A stretch of DNA of 64,000 nt from an uncultured Acidimicrobiales bacterium (GTDB taxonomy: Bacteria; Actinomycetota; Acidimicrobiia; Acidimicrobiales; SZUA-35), in contig CALAJQ010000029.1 in assembly GCA_937922785.1 (NCBI GenBank), forward strand, positions 62,001 to 126,000, given 5' to 3'. This document shows positions 24,301 through 32,273 of this stretch, piece after piece. A model generated the notes under the pieces. The model did no database searches. It saw nothing but the letters and a program-made list of their open reading frames with translations, and was not told where the DNA came from. Position numbers and translations under genes: made by a program. Numbering within the stretch: the first letter of the stretch is position 1; every line of letters starts with the position of its first letter.

Positions 24301-26378
24301 TGCGCATCGGAGCTGACGTAGGCGGAACCTTTACCGATGTGGTGCTGGAAGGGACTGACGGTTCGTTCACTTCAACCAAGGTGCTGACAACTCATGAGGC
24401 TCCCGAGATCGGGATTCTCAATGGCATCGAACAGATCATGACCGAGGCCGGTGCCGCAATGGCCGACCTTGTGCAGATCATCCACGGCACGACGTTGGCG
24501 ACTAATGCGTTGATCGAACGCCGCGGCGCTAACACGGCGCTGGTCACTACCAAGGGATTCCGCGATGTAATCGAGACTCGAACTGAAGGTCGGTACGAGC
24601 AATATGACCTCAACATCGTTCTGCCCAAGCCGCTGATTCCTCGCAAAGACAGGTTTGTAGTAAGTGAGCGCTTGAGTGCGTCGGGTGATGAACTGATCCC
24701 GTTTGACGAAGACGGTGCGGCCGCTGTCATCGAAGAGATCGCCGATGGTGGGTATCAGTCGGTTGCGGTCGGTTTCCTCCATAGCTATCGCAACCCGTTG
24801 AATGAAAGGCGTTTCAGAGAGCTGCTGTTAGCGGCGCTGCCGGACGTGTCGGTTTCAATCAGTAGCGAAGTCTCACCTCAAATGCGTGAGTACGAACGCT
24901 TTAACACGGTTGCAGCGAACGCGTATGTGCAACCGTTGATGGCCTCTTACTTGATGCGCCTTCAGAGCGAGTTGACCGAGCGAGGCGCCAGCTGCCCGCT
25001 CTATATGATCCACTCCGGAGGCGGCTTAATGAGCGTGGAAAGCGCCGCCGACTTCCCAGTCCGCTTGGTTGAATCGGGACCCGCTGGAGGGGCGATCTTT
25101 GCCGCTGATCTAGCGGCCAGGTATGGCCGTGATCGGGTGCTTTCGTTCGACATGGGAGGCACAACCGCCAAGATCAGTCTCATCGAGGACTTCAACCCGG
25201 CAACGGCCAAGACGTTCGAAGTTGACCGTAGCGCCAGGTTTAAGAAGGGCTCAGGCATGCCCATTTCGATCCCAGTTATCGAGATGATAGAGATCGGTGC
25301 TGGCGGCGGTTCGATTGCGAGTGTTGATTCGCTAGGTCAAATCCGGATTGGTCCCCACAGCGCCGGTTCAGAGCCAGGCCCAGCGGCCTATGACCTCGGT
25401 GGAACCGAGCCGACCGTAACTGATGCAAACGTTCAGCTCGGTCGGCTGCATCCGGAGACTTTCGGTGCGACCGGTATCGACCTTTCACCAGCCAAGGCTG
25501 CCCAAGCCATCACCAACGCAGTCGGTGACACGCTCGGCATGGACGCGGCAACGGCCGCAATCGGGATCTCCGAAGTGGTCGATGAGAATATGACCAACGC
25601 GGCACGCGTTCACGCCGTAGAGAACGGCAAGAACTTAGCCGGATTTACCATGATCGCCTTTGGCGGCGGCGCCCCGCTTCACGCATCCCGCTTGCTGGAC
25701 AAGCTCGGTCTGGACGAGCTGATCGTGCCGCCTGGTGCTGGCGTGGGATCTGCAATCGGTTTCCTCCGGGCACCGTTCTCATATGAAGCGGTCCGAAGCT
25801 TCTATACCAATACCGATGCGTTCGACGTAGCTGGCGCCAACACAATGTTGGCTGAGCTGACTGCCGAAGCGGAGAGTTTTGTTCGCCGGGGCACTGACGC
25901 CCCAACAGTGGTCGAGCGTCAAGTCTCGATGCGATACGCCGGCCAAGGTTGGGAGATTCCAGTAACGCTTGAGGCCAGCGAGTTCGACGATCAGGCCGCC
26001 GAGTTATTGGCCGCCAGCTTTACGAAGGCCTACGAAGAGTTCTTCGGCCGGGCCATCGATGACTTGCGAATTGAGACAGTGAGCTGGGCGGTGAAGGTCT
26101 CTTCGGTTGTGGAACCGCCTGAACGGGTTTTGCTGTCTTCTGATACCGAGGGCATCGTTGCCAGCTCGGCGTCACGCCCGATGTATGACCCCGTCACCGA
26201 TGACCTTAAAGAGTCAACCGTGATCTACCGAGATTCGATGACTGCCGGTGCCGCAATCGCAGGACCTGCAGTGATCGTGGAAGATCAGACCACCACAGTC
26301 TTGGCTTCACACCATTTGTGTGTGATGCAGCCCGACGGATCGTTGTTAGTAACCCGCGAAGGAGCGGTACGGCTATGA
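24300..26378 (+). CDS. hyuA: Hydantoinase/oxoprolinase subunit A (HyuA-like)
   Basis: A 692-residue ATP-grasping subunit of an ATP-dependent amidase of the N-methylhydantoinase, 5-oxoprolinase or acetone carboxylase superfamily. The N-terminal RIGADVGGTFTDVV and HGTTLATNALIERRGANTALVTTKGFRDV form the hydantoinase A N domain. SFDMGGTTAKI is the ASKHA phosphate loop, followed by GAGGGSIA and GAGVGSAIGF. The whole length aligns with HyuA. Together with HyuB it should hydrolyse a cyclic amide such as hydantoin, N-methylhydantoin or 5-oxoproline using ATP. The stop overlaps the hyuB start (ATGA). Confidence 0.92.
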   Translation: MRIGADVGGTFTDVVLEGTDGSFTSTKVLTTHEAPEIGILNGIEQIMTEAGAAMADLVQIIHGTTLATNALIERRGANTALVTTKGFRDVIETRTEGRYEQYDLNIVLPKPLIPRKDRFVVSERLSASGDELIPFDEDGAAAVIEEIADGGYQSVAVGFLHSYRNPLNERRFRELLLAALPDVSVSISSEVSPQMREYERFNTVAANAYVQPLMASYLMRLQSELTERGASCPLYMIHSGGGLMSVESAADFPVRLVESGPAGGAIFAADLAARYGRDRVLSFDMGGTTAKISLIEDFNPATAKTFEVDRSARFKKGSGMPISIPVIEMIEIGAGGGSIASVDSLGQIRIGPHSAGSEPGPAAYDLGGTEPTVTDANVQLGRLHPETFGATGIDLSPAKAAQAITNAVGDTLGMDAATAAIGISEVVDENMTNAARVHAVENGKNLAGFTMIAFGGGAPLHASRLLDKLGLDELIVPPGAGVGSAIGFLRAPFSYEAVRSFYTNTDAFDVAGANTMLAELTAEAESFVRRGTDAPTVVERQVSMRYAGQGWEIPVTLEASEFDDQAAELLAASFTKAYEEFFGRAIDDLRIETVSWAVKVSSVVEPPERVLLSSDTEGIVASSASRPMYDPVTDDLKESTVIYRDSMTAGAAIAGPAVIVEDQTTTVLASHHLCVMQPDGSLLVTREGAVRL

Positions 26379-28006
26379 GCAGCAAGCGCGAACTTCACTA
26401 CCAAGTCATGTGGAATCGGCTTATCTCGATTCTCGAAGAGCAGGCGCTGACACTGGTCCGCACCGCTTTCTCGACCTCAGTCCGGGAGGCCGGTGACCTG
26501 TCGGCCGGTGTCTTTGACCGTCAAGGTCGAATGATCGCCCAAGCCGTTACTGGAACCCCAGGCCATGTCAACACGATGGCCGCAGCAGTGCCTCATTTTA
26601 TTGAAGACATCGGTCCGCACCGGATCTATCCGGGCGACGTCTACATCACGAATGATCCATGGAAGGGGACTGGACACCTTCACGACATCACCGTCACGAC
26701 GCCGGTCTTTGTGGAGGACGACCTTATTGGGTTCTTTGCTTGCACCGCACACGTTGTCGACGTAGGCGGTCGAGGTTATGGACCCGATGCCAGCGAGATT
26801 TATGAAGAGGGATTCCTGATTCCGATCATGAAGTGGGTGACCCGCGGTGAACTCAACACCGATCTGGTCAACATCATCAAAAACAATGTGCGCGAGTCAG
26901 ATCAAGTGGTGGGTGACATCCACGGTCTTGCCGCTTGTAACGAAACTGGGCGACGTGCACTTAAGGCAATGCTTGCCGAGTTCGACCTCGACACCTTGGA
27001 CGATTTGGCCGAGTTCATTTTCGACCGCACTCACGCGGCCACGATGGCTGCATTGGAGCCAGTCCAAAAAGGTACCTTTACCAACACCATGACCGTTGAC
27101 GGTTACGACGAACCAGTCCAGCTAGCTGTTTCGATCGAGGTAACCGACAAAGGCATGAACGCCGACTTCACCGGCACGTCCGGTATCTCGAAATACGGCA
27201 TCAACGTCCCGCTCAACTACGCCGCCGCGTATTTCACATACGGCATGTTGGTTGCGCTCGCTCCAGAGTTGCCAAACAACTACGCGTCTTTGGCCCCGTT
27301 CACCGTGAGCGCGCCGGAGAACGTAATTGTCAACGCAGTTCATCCTGCGCCAGTTTCGGTGCGCCATGTGATCGGGCACTTTGTTACCGATCTTTGCCTT
27401 GGGGCAATGGCCGAACCACTACCAAACACGGTGCCGGCCGAAGGGGCCGGTGCGTTGTGGAACTTCCAGGCCAGTGCCCGCTCGGCCGACCGGGACAACC
27501 CTGTACCACCAATTGAAATCCTGATGTTTAACAGCGGCGGCAGTGGCGCCCGTCCAACGTTGGATGGCCTTACCGCCACAGCGTTCCCGTCAGGGGTCAT
27601 GACGATGTCAGCGGAAGCGACTGAACAGATCGGTCCAATCATCATCTGGCGTAAAGAGATCCGCGAAGACTCCGGCGGCGCTGGAAAGCAGCGCGGCGGG
27701 TTGGGTCAGGTGATCGAGATCGGCCCGACTGAGGGTTACCAGTTTGAGTTCCAAGCCATGTTTGATCGTGTGGCCAACCCCGCTCGCGGCCGAAACGGAG
27801 GCTCAGACGGTGCACCGGGCAAGGTGTATTTGGACGACGGAACTCCGTTTGCCACAAAGGGTAAACAGATCGTGCCTACGGACCGGCGCCTCATTATGGA
27901 ACTGCCGGGCGGCGGCGGATTCGGCCCGCCGGAACAGCGAGACTCAGCTGCGATGGCAAATGACATCGAGCAGGGTTATGTAAACTCTGGCGGTCTTGAT
28001 GGCTAG
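26375..28006 (+). CDS. hyuB: Hydantoinase/oxoprolinase subunit B (HyuB-like)
   Basis: A 543-residue partner of HyuA. Key stretches: SVREAGDLSAGVFDRQGRMIAQA, GHVNTMAAAV, GDVYITNDPWKGTGHLHDITV, a Cys- and His-bearing FACTAHVVDVGG, and the Gly-rich C-terminal KRGG-like QRGGLGQVIEI and PGGGGFGPP. This is the conserved hydantoinase B family pattern. The start is the ATG at 26375 overlapping the hyuA stop by 4 bp; an upstream frame extension is only out-of-frame overlap with hyuA. The 3' end overlaps the flavoprotein gene, so SDR, HyuA, HyuB and the flavoprotein are one operon. Confidence 0.92.
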   Translation: MSSKRELHYQVMWNRLISILEEQALTLVRTAFSTSVREAGDLSAGVFDRQGRMIAQAVTGTPGHVNTMAAAVPHFIEDIGPHRIYPGDVYITNDPWKGTGHLHDITVTTPVFVEDDLIGFFACTAHVVDVGGRGYGPDASEIYEEGFLIPIMKWVTRGELNTDLVNIIKNNVRESDQVVGDIHGLAACNETGRRALKAMLAEFDLDTLDDLAEFIFDRTHAATMAALEPVQKGTFTNTMTVDGYDEPVQLAVSIEVTDKGMNADFTGTSGISKYGINVPLNYAAAYFTYGMLVALAPELPNNYASLAPFTVSAPENVIVNAVHPAPVSVRHVIGHFVTDLCLGAMAEPLPNTVPAEGAGALWNFQASARSADRDNPVPPIEILMFNSGGSGARPTLDGLTATAFPSGVMTMSAEATEQIGPIIIWRKEIREDSGGAGKQRGGLGQVIEIGPTEGYQFEFQAMFDRVANPARGRNGGSDGAPGKVYLDDGTPFATKGKQIVPTDRRLIMELPGGGGFGPPEQRDSAAMANDIEQGYVNSGGLDG

Positions 28007-29186
28007 GGAGCGCTTCGATGTGGTCTGCATCGGTGGTGCCTTGGTTGGTAGCGCGATTGCGCACGCGTTAAGTGAGAACCCTGACTTTGACGGCACTGTT
28101 TGTGTAGTTGAGCGTGATCAGACCTATGACAAGTGTTCAAGCTCGAGGGCCCAGAACTCGATTCGCGAACAGTTCTCAACGCCCCCCAATATCAAGTTGA
28201 GTCAGTACGGGATGGAGTTCTTCCAGAACTTCCACGAACACACGCACGTCAACGGTGAGTCCCCGGCGCTCAACTTCGTCGGCCGCGGGTATCTGTTCTT
28301 GGCCAAGGACGACATGAAGCTGGCCAACATGAAAGCCAACCAAGTCATTCAGCACGCAAACGGTGCTGACGTTCAAGTTCTTGATCACGACGAACTTACA
28401 AAGCGATATCCGCTTATGGATTGCTCGGATCTGATCGGGGGCTGCCTCGGAACAATGAAGGAAGGCACCGTCGACGCGTGGTCGCTGTTGCAAGGCTTCC
28501 GCCAAAGGGCCATCGCAAACGGTGTCGTCTACAAACAGGGTGAGGTGGTTTCGATCCAACGCGATGGGGCCCGCGTCAGGTCGGTAACACTGGCTACCGG
28601 CGAGGTCATCGACGTAGGTGACGTTGTGAACTCCTCAGGGCCGCGGGCTCAAAAGACGGCAGAGATGGTTGGGCTTGATGTTCCGGTCGAACCACGTTCG
28701 CGCTCGAGCTTTGTATTCAGTTGCCGCACTGAACTTGAACATCACATGCCTTTGGTCATCACGCCCGACAACGTGCATTTCCGGCCCGACCAACAGCACT
28801 ATGTCTGTGGCACTCAGCCTGACGACGACGTCGCAGTTGACTATGACGACTGGGAGTTGAGGCCAAACGAGTTCGAGGACAAGATTTGGCCTGTGCTGGC
28901 AACCTACGTTCCGATGTTCGATCGGGTCTCGGTTGTGTCGTCGTGGGGCGGGCAATACGCGTTTAACACCTTGGACCACAACGCGATTTTGGGTCCAGGT
29001 AGCGAGGTTGAGAACTTTCATTTCGCCAACGGGTTCTCTGGCCACGGCATGCAACAGTCACCGGGGGTAGGCCGGGCGATTAGCGAGCTAATCACCTACG
29101 GCGAGTACCGCACGCTAGATCTCACAGCCCTCAGCTACCACCGCGTAGAGCGGAATGAGCCCTACCTAGAAACGGCAGTAATCTAA
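27999..29186 (+). CDS. FAD-dependent oxidoreductase, DAO family (amine oxidase-like)
   Basis: A 395-residue protein with the FAD dinucleotide motif FDVVCIGGALVGSAIAHAL at its N-terminus and GGQYAFNTLDHNAILGPG plus FHFANGFSGHGMQQSPGVGRAISELI at its C-terminus. This is the DAO fold shared by sarcosine oxidase, glycine oxidase, dimethylglycine dehydrogenase and L-2-hydroxyglutarate dehydrogenase. The SSRAQNSIREQF loop carries the typical Ser/Arg-rich substrate-face sequence. It overlaps hyuB by 8 bp, so the substrate is likely a product of the amidohydrolase step, for example a secondary amine such as sarcosine. That is inference. The ATG at 27999 is preferred to the TTG just before it. Confidence 0.87.
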   Translation: MARERFDVVCIGGALVGSAIAHALSENPDFDGTVCVVERDQTYDKCSSSRAQNSIREQFSTPPNIKLSQYGMEFFQNFHEHTHVNGESPALNFVGRGYLFLAKDDMKLANMKANQVIQHANGADVQVLDHDELTKRYPLMDCSDLIGGCLGTMKEGTVDAWSLLQGFRQRAIANGVVYKQGEVVSIQRDGARVRSVTLATGEVIDVGDVVNSSGPRAQKTAEMVGLDVPVEPRSRSSFVFSCRTELEHHMPLVITPDNVHFRPDQQHYVCGTQPDDDVAVDYDDWELRPNEFEDKIWPVLATYVPMFDRVSVVSSWGGQYAFNTLDHNAILGPGSEVENFHFANGFSGHGMQQSPGVGRAISELITYGEYRTLDLTALSYHRVERNEPYLETAVI

Positions 29187-29243
29187 TACGGGGACAGGCC
29201 TGGCTCACCTCCAACTGGGCCGCATTGATCAGGGAAGGACCAA

Positions 29244-30275
29244 GTGAAGTTCAGCATTCAACTTTCGGCGGACTATCCGGATAAGTCCTACGGCGGCGAC
29301 AACGTCTATCGGGACATGCTGAACCAGGCCATAGCGGCTGACGAATTGGGCTTTGACGCCGTGTCGATCACCGAACATCACCTGATCAATTGTCTGATGA
29401 TGCCGGCTCCGCTTCAGTTCGCCGTCTTGATCGCAGCTAAGACTGAACGCATCAACATAATGACGTCAGTGGTCGTGTTGCCTCTGCACGACATGCGGGT
29501 GCTTGCCGGGGAAATTGTCGCGGCCGACATCTTCACTGACGGTCGTCTCATGCTTGGCGTCGGGCGCGGCGCTTTTGCCTATGAGATGGAGCGTCTTGGG
29601 GTGCCGATGGCTGAGACCCGACCACGCTTTGAAGAGTCACTCGAAGTGTTGGACGCGTTGTTGACGTGCGAAGAAGTGGCCTGGAGCGGTGAGTATTACA
29701 ACTTTGACCCGATCACGATCATGCCTAGGCCGGTCCGGCCCATCAAGCTGATGATGGCGGTGATGAACCCAGACGGCATCCACGCTTCCACGAAACGCGG
29801 TATGCACATTCAAACAACTCCCTTGGCTGGCAACCACGAATTGCTGGTGGAACAAGTCGCCGCATTTAACCGAGCCAAAGACGAGTTAGCCGGCGAAGGT
29901 GACCACCTCACCATCTCGCTGTCGCGTTTGACTTTCCTGACTCAAAGCGAATCGGACCGCAGGGCGAAGCTCGAAACTGCTCACAGCTACTACGGCCGAT
30001 TCGACAATGTTTTCACCGGGCCAGGAATCGTGGACAGCGGCATGATCCGCCAGATTCCTCGGACACAAACCATTAACGAACTCGACAAGTCCATTCTCAT
30101 CTGTGGACCAGAACAGATGATTGAACAACTCGGGGTCTACTCAGATCTTGGGATCGACCGGTTCATCACAGGCTTTAACTTTGGGGCTGACCCAGCCGAG
30201 ACGATCGAATCGATTCACGCCTTCGCGGAACAGGTGATGCCGCACTTTGCCGAACCGATTAATAGCGACGACTAG
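29244..30275 (+). CDS. LLM-class flavin-dependent oxidoreductase
   Basis: Bacterial luciferase-fold protein, 343 residues, GTG start with a GGGAAGGA ribosome site. Motifs: AADELGFDAVSITEHHL near the N-terminus, RINIMTSVVVLPLHDMRVLAGEIVAADIFTDGRLMLGVGRGAFAYEMERLGV (the usual flavin phosphate region), and a C-terminal FNFGADPAETIESIHAFAEQVMP. It is a generic F420- or FMN-dependent monooxygenase/dehydrogenase, clearly different from RutA in this window. It lies 57 bp after the flavoprotein and is followed by a hydrolase, so it may extend the same catabolic operon. The choice between FMN and F420 cannot be made safely by eye. Confidence 0.85.
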   Translation: MKFSIQLSADYPDKSYGGDNVYRDMLNQAIAADELGFDAVSITEHHLINCLMMPAPLQFAVLIAAKTERINIMTSVVVLPLHDMRVLAGEIVAADIFTDGRLMLGVGRGAFAYEMERLGVPMAETRPRFEESLEVLDALLTCEEVAWSGEYYNFDPITIMPRPVRPIKLMMAVMNPDGIHASTKRGMHIQTTPLAGNHELLVEQVAAFNRAKDELAGEGDHLTISLSRLTFLTQSESDRRAKLETAHSYYGRFDNVFTGPGIVDSGMIRQIPRTQTINELDKSILICGPEQMIEQLGVYSDLGIDRFITGFNFGADPAETIESIHAFAEQVMPHFAEPINSDD

Positions 30276-30293
30276 TAGGGACGAGCCAATGTC

Positions 30294-31067
30294 ATGACCA
30301 CGCCAGTTGATTGTGAGTACACAGTGGAAGGCAGCGGTCCGCCGCTGATATTGGTGCATGGAATCGGGGCCGCTCGAGATACCTGGCGCTTTATGACCGA
30401 TCAGTTGGCAAGGCACTTCACCGTTATCAGCTATGACCTACGCGGCCATGGGGCCTCGCCAAACCCGTCACCAGACTTCGGGCTTGACGAGTTGGTGGCT
30501 GATCTTGAGCGAGTCCGCGAAATGGTCGGAGTCGACGATGCCCACATCGCCGGCCACTCACTTGGCGGCATGATCGGGCCGGCCTATGCGCGCCAGCATC
30601 CAACCCGGGTCAAGTCACTTGCACTCCTTTCCACCGCCGCATTTCGGACCGCCGACGACAGCAAAAAGGTCGCCGGGGTTGTCAGCGCAATGGAAGAGCG
30701 CGGCATTCCCGACGTGTTGGAAACGTTGGTTGACCGTTGGTACACCGACGCCTTTATCGAATCCAACCCCGACATCGTCAGGCGACGTCTTGACCAAGTA
30801 GTGGCCAATGACCCTGAGGTCTTCCTGAACGTGTTCCGGATCTACGCCACAACCGAGATGGCACCTTGGCTGCACGAAGTCGCAGCACCGTCATTGGTTC
30901 TGACGGGCGAGAACGACGGTGGTTGCAACCCCCGGCTTAACCGGTTGATCGACGATGCGCTCCCGAACTCAGAGCTTGTGATTTTACCTGAATACAAGCA
31001 TTCGATCTTGTTGGAGGCCGGCCAAACTGTAGCTGAACACATCATTCGGTTCTGCGGTCGTTATTAG
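30294..31067 (+). CDS. Alpha/beta hydrolase
   Basis: A 257-residue cytoplasmic hydrolase. The oxyanion motif LVHGIGAARDTW is near residue 20, the nucleophile elbow GHSLGG near 89-94, the acid in LVLTGENDGGCNP, and the catalytic His in PEYKHSILLE. RGHGAS after strand 4 is typical of esterases, lactonases and C-C hydrolases such as 3-oxoadipate enol-lactonase and RutD. The gene starts 18 bp after the LLM gene and probably shares its transcript. The substrate is not determined by sequence; a lactone or ester produced by the flavoenzyme is a reasonable guess. Confidence 0.85.
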   Translation: MTTPVDCEYTVEGSGPPLILVHGIGAARDTWRFMTDQLARHFTVISYDLRGHGASPNPSPDFGLDELVADLERVREMVGVDDAHIAGHSLGGMIGPAYARQHPTRVKSLALLSTAAFRTADDSKKVAGVVSAMEERGIPDVLETLVDRWYTDAFIESNPDIVRRRLDQVVANDPEVFLNVFRIYATTEMAPWLHEVAAPSLVLTGENDGGCNPRLNRLIDDALPNSELVILPEYKHSILLEAGQTVAEHIIRFCGRY

Positions 31068-31104
31068 TCGTCACGGTCTAGTTAGATGCCCTAACATCGC
31101 CGCC

Positions 31105-31773
31105 ATGGCAACTGAGCAGGGACCTTCGGAACGCACCACACTGATTCGAGGCGACAACAGAGCCGTCTACGGGTTGGACAACATTAAGGAGATCCTGGCC
31201 GCCGGGATCATTGCCCATGTTGGTGTTAACACACCAGACGGACCCATAGTATTGCCAATGGCTTATGCCGTTCGGGGCGACGAAATTCTGATTCACGGCT
31301 CGGTTGCGAACGCCATGATGCGAGCCGGAAAGTCGGTCGACGTTTGTGTGACGGTGACCATCGTGGACGGTCTTGTCGTGGCTCGGACTCCACTACACAA
31401 CTCGATGAACTATCGCTCGGTAGTGATCCGAGGTGAGGCCACCAGAATCACTGAACTACAAGAACACTCTGCCTGCCTGAAGCTAATCAATGACCACATC
31501 GCACCGATCTGGGACACGGCCCGAGCGCCAAGCGAAAGCGACTACAAACAGACCATGGTGTTGTCGGTGCCATTGGCTGAGTCCTCAGCCAAGGTTCGCG
31601 GTGTCAACGCGATTGATGACCCCGAAGACATTGCTGGACCCCACTGGGCGGGTGTTGTGCCGCTGACTTCGACCTGGGGTGATCCAATCCCCGCCCCCGA
31701 TCTTGGTGACCAGGCCGCGCCAATGCCAGAGGCCGTGGCCGCGCTAATAGACACAAACGCCCACCCGCTCTAG
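31105..31773 (+). CDS. Pyridoxamine 5'-phosphate oxidase-family (FMN split-barrel) protein
   Basis: A 222-residue flavin-binding split-barrel protein. The opening YGLDNIKEILAAGIIAHVGV with LPMAYAVRGDEILIHGSVANAMMRAG and YRSVVIRGEATRI matches the NimA-like or HugZ-like branch, in which FMN, F420 or heme may bind. The long C-terminal tail with GVVPLTSTWGDPIPAPDL is common in this subgroup. It probably has an oxidoreductase or detoxification role. TAACAT lies 7 nt upstream of the ATG, so it can be transcribed alone as a leaderless mRNA. It is followed by a probable terminator. Confidence 0.8.
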   Translation: MATEQGPSERTTLIRGDNRAVYGLDNIKEILAAGIIAHVGVNTPDGPIVLPMAYAVRGDEILIHGSVANAMMRAGKSVDVCVTVTIVDGLVVARTPLHNSMNYRSVVIRGEATRITELQEHSACLKLINDHIAPIWDTARAPSESDYKQTMVLSVPLAESSAKVRGVNAIDDPEDIAGPHWAGVVPLTSTWGDPIPAPDLGDQAAPMPEAVAALIDTNAHPL

Positions 31774-31788
31774 CATCAAAATCTCCCC

Positions 31789-31836
31789 GTTCTGTCGGTG
31801 TAGGCAGCCATTTCCGGCTGGCCTGGCTGTCAGAAC
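31789..31836 (+). terminator. Probable structured terminator region
   Basis: GTTCTG (31789-31794) pairs with CAGAAC (31831-31836), enclosing a second hairpin CAGCC-atttcc-GGCTG (31805-31820). It lies just after the PPOX gene and 45 bp before the VOC gene. No T-tract follows, so a factor-dependent end or processing structure is also possible. Confidence 0.4.
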
Positions 31837-31880
31837 CGGTGTTTCGAGCGACAACTGGCCGCTGACGGAGGCTCACAATC

Positions 31881-32219
31881 ATGAAGCTGCAACCAATCGT
31901 GTATGTAACAGATATGGAGCGCTCGATCGCCTGGTACAGCGCCCTCCTGGATAGCCAACCTGCGTATGCAAGCTCGCACTGGACAAGTTTTCCGGTGGCC
32001 GGTGGAACTCTTGCCCTGCACCTCACTGACGAAGCGATCACCTCTGGCGGGGTCGAACTGTCGCTGGTGACCGAAGTGCCATTGGAAGCGGTTCAAACGC
32101 GGGTCGAGGTTTCGCGTGGAATAGCAGACGAGGCATTTGGACGTTCGTTGGTCGTGCACGACCCCGACGGCACCTCAATTCAGGTGAACGAGCACGACGC
32201 CGAGCTGTACAGCGGCTAA
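31881..32219 (+). CDS. VOC-family (glyoxalase/bleomycin-resistance fold) protein
   Basis: A 112-residue single VOC domain. The two beta-alpha-beta-beta-beta halves are visible: PIVYVTDMERSIAWYSALLD at the N-terminus and SLVVHDPDGTSIQVNEHD at the C-terminus, with the metal-type Glu position replaced by the Q-V-N-E segment. Members include glyoxalase I, extradiol dioxygenases and antibiotic-binding proteins; the small size fits a dimeric lyase or binding protein. A GAGG ribosome site precedes the ATG. No neighbour indicates the substrate. Confidence 0.8.
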   Translation: MKLQPIVYVTDMERSIAWYSALLDSQPAYASSHWTSFPVAGGTLALHLTDEAITSGGVELSLVTEVPLEAVQTRVEVSRGIADEAFGRSLVVHDPDGTSIQVNEHDAELYSG

Positions 32220-32273
32220 CTGATTGCGTCACCTCATCTAGAACCTTTGGGGGCTCATCGCTAGTGTGGCCGG

